64,000 nucleotides of DNA from JBFMHP01 sp040752855. GTDB taxonomy: Bacteria; Pseudomonadota; Gammaproteobacteria; RBG-16-57-12. The translations under genes and the position numbers were made by a program. This document shows positions 27,932-35,341 of this stretch, piece by piece (the first letter of the stretch is position 1; every line of letters begins with the position of its first letter). The stretch lies in contig JBFMHP010000017.1 of assembly GCA_040752855.1 (NCBI GenBank), forward strand, positions 131,444-195,443. The letters run 5' to 3'. The notes under the pieces were generated by a model. That model had not been told where the DNA came from, made no database searches, and saw only the letters and a list, made by a program, of their open reading frames with translations.

Positions 27932-28837
27932 ATGAAACCCGGAAACACCCTTATCGTATTGCTTGCCAGTCTCGCCCTCCTGCTCGGCGGCGTGAACCTC
28001 GCCGAAGCCAAGCGCATGGGCAGCGGCGGCTCGTTTGGCAGCAAGTTCAGCCAGAGCCAGCCGGTCAAGCGCAACGCGGCCGAGCAGCCGGCCGCCCCGG
28101 CCAATGCGGCGCAGACCCAGAACGCCGCCCGCCAGCAGCAGCTCGCCAGCAAGGGCGGCATGATGGGGATGATCGGGGCGCTGGCCTTGGGCGGGATTCT
28201 CGGGGCGCTGTTCTTTGGCGGTGCCTTCGAAAACATCAATCTGTTCGACATCGTGATGTTCGCCCTGCTCGCCTTCGTGATCTTTAAGCTCATGAGCGCC
28301 TGGATGCGGCGCAATCAGCCGACGCCGGCGGGCGCGCACGGCGCTCCGGCGCCGGAGCAGTACCGTGAGAGCAGCTCCGCCGGTTGGGGCACGCAAACGG
28401 AGGCGGCGCCCGCGCCGCGTGCCGGGGCGGCCTCCGGCGCGACACTGGATGCGCTGCGCGGCGCGATCCCCAAGGGCTTCGACCAGCGCGGTTTCCTGGA
28501 CGGCGCCAAGACCTGTTTCGCACGCCTGCAACAGGCCTGGGACGAAGGCGATCTGGCCGATATCCGCCAGTTCACCACCGATCCGGTCTTCGCCGAGATC
28601 CAAGATCAATACCGCGCCCGTGGCGCAAAGACCAAGACCGAGGTGGTGACACTCGAAGCCGAACTGCTCAATGTGATCGATCTGGGATCGCGCACCGAGG
28701 CCACGGTGTTGTTCACCGGCACGTTGATCGAAGATGGTGGGAACACCAATCTCGCAGAAATCTGGCACTTCATCCGGGCCAATAACAGCACCCAGCCCAA
28801 TTGGACGCTGGACGGGATACAACAGGTCGAGGACTGA
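27932..28837 (+). CDS. Tim44-domain membrane protein
   Basis: 301-residue membrane protein. Signal peptide or anchor (MKPGNTLIVLLASLALLLGG), a Ser/Gly/Gln-rich spacer (MGSGGSFGSKFSQSQP), two adjacent membrane segments (about 83-120, MIGALALGGILGALFFGG and DIVMFALLAFVIFKLM), and a C-terminal Tim44-like domain (about 180-300; DGAKTCFARLQQAWDEGDL). The start at 27932 has GGAG nine nt upstream; the frame is open further but without a site. Bacterial Tim44-like proteins are thought to work at the inner membrane but have no firm role. Confidence 0.85.
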   Translation: MKPGNTLIVLLASLALLLGGVNLAEAKRMGSGGSFGSKFSQSQPVKRNAAEQPAAPANAAQTQNAARQQQLASKGGMMGMIGALALGGILGALFFGGAFENINLFDIVMFALLAFVIFKLMSAWMRRNQPTPAGAHGAPAPEQYRESSSAGWGTQTEAAPAPRAGAASGATLDALRGAIPKGFDQRGFLDGAKTCFARLQQAWDEGDLADIRQFTTDPVFAEIQDQYRARGAKTKTEVVTLEAELLNVIDLGSRTEATVLFTGTLIEDGGNTNLAEIWHFIRANNSTQPNWTLDGIQQVED

Positions 28838-28848
28838 TCTCCTAGCCC

Positions 28849-29019
28849 GGATATTTCACCACGGATCGTAGCGAGGGCGCGTAAGGCATTGAAGATTCGG
28901 GACGCACGGAGCTTTTGACGGTGAAGGCATAGTCGACACTATGTCGAACCGGCAAAAGCGAGTACGTCACGAAGATTCAATGGATTACGCGGCCGCAGTA
29001 GATTCGTGGTGAAATATCC
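28849..29019. mobile_element. 171-bp palindromic MITE-like element
   Basis: Ends are inverted copies: GGATATTTCACCACGGATC at the left and the complement of GGATATTTCACCACGAATC at the right. The two arms stay about three-quarters identical to the centre (GTAAGGCATTGAAG vs GTAATCCATTGAAT, GAGCTTTTG vs TCGCTTTTG), where CATAGTCGACACTATG forms a small hairpin. It has no coding capacity and lies between the Tim44 stop and the end of the DUF2279 gene. The transposase family that moves it cannot be told. Confidence 0.7.
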
Positions 29020-29028
29020 GTGCTAAAC

Positions 29029-29880
29029 TCAGTCATCCAAGCCATACCCGGCGTCAATGTAGACGCCGGGCATCTGAAGATAATTGAAAATCCGCCCTGT
29101 CCTTCCGTAACCGCCCCGGTTCAACAACTCCGAGAGATTCAATCCGAGCCCAGCATAGAGGGTTCGTTCGGGAGTCGGATGATCGTCCGTCGCATCGAAG
29201 CCCCGCGTGTAGTACCCGAGGTGAAATTCCAGATAACGCGCCACCCCGCGATTGAGCCGCTCGAATCCGGCGAATTTGACCGCGACCAGATATTTCATGC
29301 TGTTGTAATCGCTGGACGGGTCATACTTGGCCTCATCATCGAGCACATCGTACTCAAGGCGCAGATCAAGACGGCGCCCCAACGCGGGATGCGTCTCCAG
29401 CCAATACGCAGCCAACTGTCCCGCGCTGTTGCTGACGATATCCTCGGGCGAAAACCCAAAGTCACTGAAGCCATCGCCGATTTCCAGAATCGTGGTCATC
29501 AGGACGCTTGAGAACACCGCCTCGCGCAAGGCCTCCTCCGGCGCCATGCCCCAGCGGCGATACAGGGCTGCGGCAAGCCGCGTCGCCACGTAGCCGGTAT
29601 AGACATGGCCAAGCTTATCGGCGCCGCCGTATTTGGTCGAGGCTTGAAACCAGTGCTCGCGACTGACATGAAAGCGCCGCTCCGCAAGCTCCCACTCCCA
29701 ACTCGTCAGTCCGTAACCCACAATCCCGCCGACCAACCAATAATTGGTGCGCCGGATCTTGTCCTCGATATCACCGGCAATGACCGGCAGAGACCATACC
29801 GACAGCGCAAGCATCGTGAGCGCGGCCAGCAGCCCGCCAGACTCAGTGACTGCGCCGGCGCGCCTCAACAGATACGTCAT
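29029..29880 (-). CDS. Exported DUF2279 protein
   Basis: 283-residue envelope protein of the DUF2279 family (YfiM-like). Signal peptide to about residue 36 (LPVIAG), then family hallmarks HWFQASTKYGGADKLGHVYTGYVATR and GDGFSDFGFSPEDIVSNSAGQ in pieces, followed by a beta-rich C-terminus (LEFHLGYYTRGFD, ERTLYAGLGLNLSELL) suggesting a membrane-associated barrel or shell. GGAG is six nt before the ATG. Function unknown. It follows kbl on the same strand after 31 bp. Confidence 0.82.
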   Translation of the reverse strand: MTYLLRRAGAVTESGGLLAALTMLALSVWSLPVIAGDIEDKIRRTNYWLVGGIVGYGLTSWEWELAERRFHVSREHWFQASTKYGGADKLGHVYTGYVATRLAAALYRRWGMAPEEALREAVFSSVLMTTILEIGDGFSDFGFSPEDIVSNSAGQLAAYWLETHPALGRRLDLRLEYDVLDDEAKYDPSSDYNSMKYLVAVKFAGFERLNRGVARYLEFHLGYYTRGFDATDDHPTPERTLYAGLGLNLSELLNRGGYGRTGRIFNYLQMPGVYIDAGYGLDD

Positions 29881-29911
29881 TCATGCTCCATGGTATTTGC
29901 CGTGATGGCTG

Positions 29912-31096
29912 CTAGATCACCCCAAGCCGTTTGCCGACTCGACTGAAGGCGTCGATGGCCCGATCGAGATGTTCACGGCTGTGCGCCGCGGAGATCTGCA
30001 CCCGGATGCGCGCCTGGCCCTTGGGGACGACCGGATAAAAGAACCCGATGACATAGATACCTTCCTCCAGCAACTCAGCGGCCATTTGCTGGGCGAGCGG
30101 CGCTTCGTACAACATGATCGGCGTGATCGGATGATCACCGGGCTTGATGGCAAATCCCGCGGCGGTCATCCGCACGCGGAAATAAGCGGTGTTTTCGTTC
30201 AAACGCGCGAGCAATGCACTCGACTGGCGCAGCAGCTCAAAAGCCTTGATGCCGGCGGCGGCCAGCGCCGGGGTGAGCGTGTTGGAGAACAGATACGGGC
30301 GCGAGCGCTGGCGCAGCAGATCGACCAACGTCTTGCTCGCCGCAGTAAAACCGCCGGAGCCGCCGCCCAGCGCCTTGCCCAGCGTGGAGGTGATGATGTC
30401 GATCCGATCCAGCACGCCATGATACTCAGCCGAGCCGCGTCCGGTGGGACCGACAAAACCGGTGGCATGTGAATCGTCCACCATCAGGAGCGCATCGTAT
30501 TTTTTCGCCAGCGCTGCGATGGCATCCAGCCTGGCGATGTCACCGTCCATGCTGAACACACCATCGGTGGCGATCATGCGCGTGCGGTGGCCTTGCGTCG
30601 CTTGTAAATGCGCCTCCAGCTCCTGCATGTCACTGTGGGCGTAACGAAACCGCTCGGCCTTGCACAGGCGAATGCCATCGATGATCGAGGCATGATTCAG
30701 CGCGTCGCTGATGATGGCGTCTTCCGGCCCGAGCAGGGTTTCAAACAGCCCGGTATTGGCATCGAAACACGAGGTGTAGAGGATGGCATCCTCTTTACCC
30801 AAAAACTCGGCGATGGTCTGTTCGAGTTGCTTGTGCAGATCCTGCGTGCCGCAGATGAAACGCACCGAGGCCATGCCAAAGCCGTGCGTCTGCAAGGCCT
30901 CGACGGCGGCCTGCACCAGCGCGGGGTGATTGGCCAGCCCGAGATAATTATTCGCGCAGAAATTAAGCACCTCGCCGGCCTGCGTGGTTTTGATGACCGC
31001 GCCCTGCGGTGTGGTGATGATGCGCTCGGTTTTGTACAGCCCTTCGCTCCGGATCGCCGCGAGTTCTTCTTCGTATCGTTCGGTTAATCGGGTCAT
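29912..31096 (-). CDS. kbl: Glycine C-acetyltransferase (2-amino-3-ketobutyrate CoA ligase)
   Basis: PLP enzyme that splits 2-amino-3-oxobutyrate with CoA into glycine and acetyl-CoA, the second step of threonine degradation. 394 residues, alpha-oxoamine synthase family: NNYLGLANHP, the PLP-stacking FDANTGLFETL, VDDSHATGFVGPTGRG and the PLP-lysine motif TSTLGKALGGGSGG. I start at ATG 31096 (MTRLTERYEEEL), which matches the family; the frame is open to 31138 but overlaps tdh. It lies 11 bp after tdh on the same strand. Confidence 0.96.
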   Translation of the reverse strand: MTRLTERYEEELAAIRSEGLYKTERIITTPQGAVIKTTQAGEVLNFCANNYLGLANHPALVQAAVEALQTHGFGMASVRFICGTQDLHKQLEQTIAEFLGKEDAILYTSCFDANTGLFETLLGPEDAIISDALNHASIIDGIRLCKAERFRYAHSDMQELEAHLQATQGHRTRMIATDGVFSMDGDIARLDAIAALAKKYDALLMVDDSHATGFVGPTGRGSAEYHGVLDRIDIITSTLGKALGGGSGGFTAASKTLVDLLRQRSRPYLFSNTLTPALAAAGIKAFELLRQSSALLARLNENTAYFRVRMTAAGFAIKPGDHPITPIMLYEAPLAQQMAAELLEEGIYVIGFFYPVVPKGQARIRVQISAAHSREHLDRAIDAFSRVGKRLGVI

Positions 31097-31107
31097 GGCC
31101 TTGTTTA

Positions 31108-32133
31108 TTACTCCCACTCCAATATCACTTTGCCGCATTCGCCGCTCAACGCCAGATCAAACGCCGCTTGATAACGATCGATCGGAAAGCGATGGGTGAT
31201 GATCGGCGCCACATCCAGGCCGCTGAGCAGCATTCGCGTCATCTGCTCCCACGTGGTGAAGATCTTTCTGCCATAGATGCCTTTCAGGGTCAGCTGTTTG
31301 AAGATCACGTCATCCCAGTTGATGGTCGTACTCGGGGGGATGAATCCCAGGATGGCGATATTTCCACCGTGGCAGAGCTGCGCGATCATGTCGTTGAAGG
31401 CGGTGGGATTGCCGGACATCTCGAGCCCGATGTCGAAGCCATCGTCCATCGCGAGGCTCAACCGCACATCATCGATGGTGTCATGCGCGACATTGATCGC
31501 CTGATCGATACCCATTGACCGCGCCAAGCCCAAGCGGTAGTCGTTGACATCGGTGAGCACCACATGGCGCGCGCCAGCAAACCCACAGATCTTCGCCGCC
31601 ATTATACCGATCGGTCCGGCGCCGGTGATGAGCACATCCTTGCCCACCAGATCGAATGCCAATGCCGTGTGCACGGCATTGCCCAGCGGATCATGGATCG
31701 CCGCCACCTCGGACGGCACCTCCGGCGGCACGCGCCAGAGGTTCTCCGCCGGCATTACCAGATACTCGGCAAAAGCGCCGTCATGGCCACTGCCGATCCC
31801 TTGGGTGTTCGGGCACAAGTGGCGCAGACCGTTGCGGCAATGCCGGCATGCGCCGCAGGTGATGTGGCCCTCGCCGGTCACCCGCTCGCCAACGGCAAAC
31901 CCCTTCACACCCTGGCCCAACGCGGCAATCGCGCCAACGAACTCATGCCCGATGATGCGCGGTGGATGGAAAAAACGCGCGGCGAATGCGTCCCAGCGCA
32001 CCAAGTGCAAATCAGTGCCGCAGATCGCCGTTTTGGATATCTTGATCAAGACCTCGCCCGAACGGGGCTCGGGCCGCGGGACCTGTTGCATCCAGATACC
32101 CGGCTCCGGGCGTGCTTTGACCAGTGCCTTCAT
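31108..32133 (-). CDS. tdh: L-threonine 3-dehydrogenase
   Basis: Zinc alcohol-dehydrogenase-family enzyme that oxidises threonine to 2-amino-3-oxobutyrate with NAD. 341 residues, the E. coli length. Catalytic zinc ligands CGTDLHLVRW and GHEFVG, the structural-zinc cysteines CGACRHCRNGLRHLC, and the NAD motif ITGAGPIGIMAAKI are present. GAGGAG six nt before ATG 32133 fixes the start. It forms an operon with kbl; together they convert threonine to glycine and acetyl-CoA. Confidence 0.97.
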   Translation of the reverse strand: MKALVKARPEPGIWMQQVPRPEPRSGEVLIKISKTAICGTDLHLVRWDAFAARFFHPPRIIGHEFVGAIAALGQGVKGFAVGERVTGEGHITCGACRHCRNGLRHLCPNTQGIGSGHDGAFAEYLVMPAENLWRVPPEVPSEVAAIHDPLGNAVHTALAFDLVGKDVLITGAGPIGIMAAKICGFAGARHVVLTDVNDYRLGLARSMGIDQAINVAHDTIDDVRLSLAMDDGFDIGLEMSGNPTAFNDMIAQLCHGGNIAILGFIPPSTTINWDDVIFKQLTLKGIYGRKIFTTWEQMTRMLLSGLDVAPIITHRFPIDRYQAAFDLALSGECGKVILEWE

Positions 32134-32198
32134 GCTGTGCTCCTCGATCGTCGCCAACTCCGGGCTCCATGATCAAAAAGTAGCATATAACGCGAGGA

Positions 32199-33101
32199 TT
32201 ACCGCACGCACCAATACTGCACGCCTTGCGCATCGAGAAACGCCTCGGCCTCCTTGCCCTGCAGCATGGCGAGGGTGGAGAGGATGCCGGCCTCGGTGCA
32301 GCTTGCACCCGCCACGGTGACTGAACGCGGTGCATGTTCGACCGGCCAGCCGGTTTTGGGATTAAGGATGTGGCTGTAGCGTTTGCCGTTTTTCATGAGA
32401 TAGCGCCGCGCATCGCCGCTGGTGGCGAGCGCGCCGTGGCGGATCTGCAAGAGGCGCAGCGGATGATCCTCGCGGCTGGGATCTTCGATGCCCACGGTCC
32501 AGGGCTGGCCGTTGGCGCGCGGGCCGCTGCAATGCATGTCGCCGCCGTAGTTCACCACCATGCTGGCGTTGGATTGTTGCTGGAGCAACAACAGCGTGCG
32601 ATCGACGGCATACTCCTTGGCGATGCCGCCGAGGTCGATCTCCATGCCCTCGGGCAAGGTGAAATACGGCGCCTGCCAACGCGCCTTGTTGAGCCCGATG
32701 TGCGGCAGCATGGCCTTCACTTGTTTGGCGTCAGGGACGCGGTCGCTGCCGTCGAATTTCCAGATCTTGCGCAGCACGCCGGAGGTGATATCGAACAGGC
32801 CCTCGCTCAGTTCATAACACTGATAGGCGAAATCGAGCAGCTGCGCGGTCTCCACGTCCACCTGCACCGGTTGTCCGTGACTGTGATTGATGCGATGGAT
32901 GATGTTGTCGTCGCGATAGCGGCTGAAGCTGCGCTCGATGCGCCAGGCCTCATCGGCAGCCAGCTGGGTCAGGCGTCGCGCCAGTTTGGCGTCGTCGATT
33001 TCCAGCAGAATTTCACAGGGGCTGGCCATGGCCTGGAACCGGCCCAGCCAGTAATCTGCGCGGTGTTCGATGTTGATTGACTGTGAAGCGTGTGAGGTCA
33101 C
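32199..33101 (-). CDS. apbE: FAD:protein FMN transferase (ApbE family)
   Basis: Mg-dependent enzyme that moves FMN from FAD to Ser/Thr of exported redox proteins. About 300 residues: GRFQAMASPCEI, FSRYRDDNIIHRINHS, DLGGIAKEYAVD, VNYGGDMHCSG, ATSGDARRYLM and SHILNPKTGWPV are all family motifs. There is no clear signal peptide or lipobox, so export is not evident. No ATG lies before residue-motif MASPCE; GTG 33101 is the best start because a stable hairpin occupies 33141-33168 just upstream. It is the last gene of the TlpA-DUF4266-DUF3570 cassette; no recognisable FMN-binding target domain (e.g. NqrC-type) is in the window. Confidence 0.9.
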   Translation of the reverse strand: MTSHASQSINIEHRADYWLGRFQAMASPCEILLEIDDAKLARRLTQLAADEAWRIERSFSRYRDDNIIHRINHSHGQPVQVDVETAQLLDFAYQCYELSEGLFDITSGVLRKIWKFDGSDRVPDAKQVKAMLPHIGLNKARWQAPYFTLPEGMEIDLGGIAKEYAVDRTLLLLQQQSNASMVVNYGGDMHCSGPRANGQPWTVGIEDPSREDHPLRLLQIRHGALATSGDARRYLMKNGKRYSHILNPKTGWPVEHAPRSVTVAGASCTEAGILSTLAMLQGKEAEAFLDAQGVQYWCVR

Positions 33102-33140
33102 GGGTTTTTCCGATGAGCCGATCCTGCGGCGAGACCCGAA

Positions 33141-33168
33141 GCGCTCTCCGGCCTTCGCCGGAGAGCGC
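33141..33168 (-). terminator. 12-bp stem hairpin between DUF3570 gene and apbE
   Basis: GCGCTCTCCGGC paired with GCCGGAGAGCGC around a 4-nt loop, 12 nt after the DUF3570 stop. There is no U-run, so it may attenuate or protect the upstream message, reducing apbE expression, and need not end it. Confidence 0.5.
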
Positions 33169-33180
33169 ACACTGGCCGTC

Positions 33181-34446
33181 TCAGAAAGTATATCGGAACT
33201 GCAACATCAGCGCCTTCAGGTCCGGATACAGATCCTGATCCTGCAACACGCCGATGGCCTCGCTCGGCGAGCTGTCGCCGGTCTGCGACAAGTATTCCAA
33301 ACGCACGCTGGTGTCATGCCCCTTGATCTGCGTGCCGTATTTCAGGCCCAGGGTGATGCCGGTGAATTCCGCCAACCGATAATCGGCGCTGGCCTCGGCC
33401 GGCAGCGGAGCACCGTCGATCAGAAAGACGCGATAGAAATCCGCCGCGCTCTGCTGGTAGTAACGCACATGCGGTTCGAGATATTTCGCGCCGCCGAGAT
33501 CCCAGCGGTAGGTTGCGTCGAGGGTGTGCGAGGTCACGCCCCAGTCGTCCCACAGATAGCGATACGAGAGATCGATGATGTCCTCGGTCAGATGATATTT
33601 CATCTGCCAATACAGACTTTGCTTGTTGCGGCTGTCTGGGCGGTGTTCATAGACGTAATCCGTGGTGGCGCCCGTGCTGCCGTCGACTACGCTCAGGATC
33701 TTGTAGGGATCGGTGTGATAGCCGCTGGAGGTGCTGATGCCGTAGTTGACCTGCATCACCATGTTGCGGTTGATCACTTGCGTGACACCGAACAGCAGAT
33801 CGACCAAGGTGCGGGTGTCGTCGGAGGCATCGCGTGGCTGTGCGCTGCCGGCCGGGACCATCGAGGCGAATGGCGTCGGGACGCCGCCTTCCGGTTTGAT
33901 GGTATCCGACTCGAACGACACGCCCGCGCTCAACGTGGTGTTGCGTTTGTTCATATCGTAGGCAAGCGAGGCGCTCGCGCCCAACGAAAGGAAATCATGC
34001 TCCGTGGAGAAGTTCGCCCCGAAGCTGCCCTTGAGCTGATCGCCGAGCGGTTGATCCCAACTGCCCGAGACGGCCACGCGGGTATCGCGGAAGGTATCGT
34101 CCAGCGGCGTCTCGTTGGCATCGATGGTATAGGAGCCCTTGCCGGAGGGACGCGTAAAGGTCTGCGGCGTATTCGTCGGTGTGGCGCCGTTGGGTGAGGC
34201 GCCGGTCAACAGATCGACCACCAGCTTGAGATTCAACCAGCGATCGTCGCCGAAGTCTTTTTTGCCGGTCACCACCGGCTCAATGGCCTGGACGCGATCG
34301 GTCTCGCTGTAATACAACACCCCGGCATCAAACTGCCACGGCGCGTTTTCCGCCTGCGCGACATTGCTCAATCCCAGCAGCGTGCAGCTGGCCGTGGTCA
34401 GCGCCCCGCGGATGGCCTTTTTCTTGTGTTTCTTTTTCAGTTGCAT
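33181..34446 (-). CDS. DUF3570 outer-membrane beta-barrel protein
   Basis: 421-residue predicted outer-membrane protein. Basic start (MQLKKKHKKKAIRG) and signal peptide to about residue 32 (VAQA), then alternating beta strands through the chain (WQMKYHLTEDIIDLSYRYLW, LDATYRWDLGGAKYLEPHV), ending in the C-terminal aromatic of barrel proteins (LQFRYTF). It fits DUF3570 by pattern and by gene context: such genes recur next to DUF4266 lipoproteins and ApbE. It overlaps the DUF4266 gene by 10 nt, so translation is coupled. A pore or a scaffold for the small lipoprotein is inferred. Confidence 0.85.
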   Translation of the reverse strand: MQLKKKHKKKAIRGALTTASCTLLGLSNVAQAENAPWQFDAGVLYYSETDRVQAIEPVVTGKKDFGDDRWLNLKLVVDLLTGASPNGATPTNTPQTFTRPSGKGSYTIDANETPLDDTFRDTRVAVSGSWDQPLGDQLKGSFGANFSTEHDFLSLGASASLAYDMNKRNTTLSAGVSFESDTIKPEGGVPTPFASMVPAGSAQPRDASDDTRTLVDLLFGVTQVINRNMVMQVNYGISTSSGYHTDPYKILSVVDGSTGATTDYVYEHRPDSRNKQSLYWQMKYHLTEDIIDLSYRYLWDDWGVTSHTLDATYRWDLGGAKYLEPHVRYYQQSAADFYRVFLIDGAPLPAEASADYRLAEFTGITLGLKYGTQIKGHDTSVRLEYLSQTGDSSPSEAIGVLQDQDLYPDLKALMLQFRYTF

Positions 34447-34658
34447 CCGCAGCCTCCTCCAGCAAAACTGCGGCCGCCGCTGGAGGCCTCCTTGCTGAAA
34501 TAGATGTGATCGTCATACGCCGATTGAATCGGATCGGGATTAAGCGCCATGGCCGGCTTGGCGAGCAGGTCGCGCTCCCAAGGCTCCACGCCCAGGTTGG
34601 CGCAACCGGTGAGTAGCGCGACGCAACTCAGCAGCGCGGCCGTCATGAATGAACGCAT
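34437..34658 (-). CDS. DUF4266 small lipoprotein with Gly-rich Cys tail
   Basis: 73-residue lipoprotein (lipobox LTGC, Cys19). Family features: VEPWERDLLAKPAMAL near residues 24-39, DDHIYFSKEASSGG and a C-terminal GGGCGCN ending. GAGG eight nt before ATG 34658 sets the start. The mature chain is only about 55 residues, lipid-anchored at one end with two closely spaced cysteines at the other, which could bind metal, form a disulfide or be a modification site. The neighbouring periplasmic thioredoxin would be a natural partner for such cysteines. No function is established to my knowledge. Confidence 0.88.
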   Translation of the reverse strand: MRSFMTAALLSCVALLTGCANLGVEPWERDLLAKPAMALNPDPIQSAYDDHIYFSKEASSGGRSFAGGGCGCN

Positions 34659-34678
34659 AGAATCTTTCCTCGGGTGGA

Positions 34679-35164
34679 TTATTGTTTGAGCAGTTGGCGG
34701 ATTTCGGTTTCGTACTCGTCCTCGAGACCTTCCTTGAATCCCACATGACGTTTTTGCATGGTGCCATCGCGCGCGATGAGGAAGGAGTTGGGCATGCCCA
34801 TCAGTTTGTACTGCGCGGCGATCTTGCCCTCGGGATCGTAGACCACCTTGAAGTTGGCCGGCACGGCCTTGAGAAAATCCTCCGCAGCCTTGCGATCGCT
34901 GTCGACATTCACGCCGATAATCACCAGGCCTTGGTCCTTGTACTTCTCCTGCATCTTGTTCATCCATGGCATGGACTTGCGGCAGGGTCCGCACCACGAG
35001 GCCCAGAAATCGAGGTACACCACCTGGTCTTTGAGATCTTTGAGCGCCACCGTGGCGCTGCCATCGGAGAAAGAGAAGGACGGTGCGGTTTCCACGGCGT
35101 GGCTTGCGGATGAGCAAAAGAACGCGACGGCCAAGAGCGCCCGCATTCCCTGAGAGATCTTCAT
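34679..35164 (-). CDS. TlpA-like periplasmic thioredoxin
   Basis: 161-residue exported thioredoxin-fold protein. Signal peptide to about residue 23 (SSASHA), then the TlpA/ResA pattern: LKDLKDQVVYLDFWASWCGPCRKSMP (in pieces) with a WCGPC active site, VIIGVNVDSDRKAAEDFL, and the cis-Pro region MGMPNSFLI. It is likely a reductase for exported cysteines. It starts the four-gene cassette toward apbE, 20 bp before the DUF4266 gene, and is divergent from feoB. Confidence 0.92.
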   Translation of the reverse strand: MKISQGMRALLAVAFFCSSASHAVETAPSFSFSDGSATVALKDLKDQVVYLDFWASWCGPCRKSMPWMNKMQEKYKDQGLVIIGVNVDSDRKAAEDFLKAVPANFKVVYDPEGKIAAQYKLMGMPNSFLIARDGTMQKRHVGFKEGLEDEYETEIRQLLKQ

Positions 35165-35194
35165 GGTTGTTTCCTTATCGTGAGGAGTAACCGG

Positions 35195-35226
35195 GTCACT
35201 CTAGTAGCGGCTGTATTAAGAGTGAC
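35195..35226. promoter_or_regulatory. Inverted repeat upstream of the TlpA-DUF4266 cassette
   Basis: GTCACTCT and AGAGTGAC form perfect 8-bp arms separated by 16 bp, 31 bp upstream of the TlpA start. The spacing suits a dimeric regulator site or part of the promoter. The regulator is unknown. Confidence 0.4.
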
Positions 35227-35305
35227 TTAAGGCAACACACCTTCCGGGTCATTCTGCGATGCATATCGCACAAGCCAGTGGACATCCATACAAGTAATGT
35301 GCCAA

Positions 35306-35324
35306 TATAATGAGAATCATTATC
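35306..35324 (+). promoter_or_regulatory. Fur box upstream of feoB
   Basis: TATAATGAGAATCATTATC matches the 19-bp Fur consensus GATAATGATAATCATTATC at 17 of 19 positions. It lies 18 bp before the feoB ATG and 142 bp before the divergent TlpA gene, so iron repression of feoB is very likely and of the divergent cassette possible. Confidence 0.9.
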
Positions 35325-35341
35325 AGTTCAAGAAGTGTCTG

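Noticed and set aside
33102..33170. Longer ApbE start at 33170
   Set aside because: The added residues would be encoded by the 33141-33168 hairpin and lack family similarity.
33070..34197. 375-codon plus-strand frame opposite the DUF3570 gene
   Set aside because: Antisense shadow; the minus strand has a signal peptide, barrel pattern, C-terminal Phe and operon overlaps.
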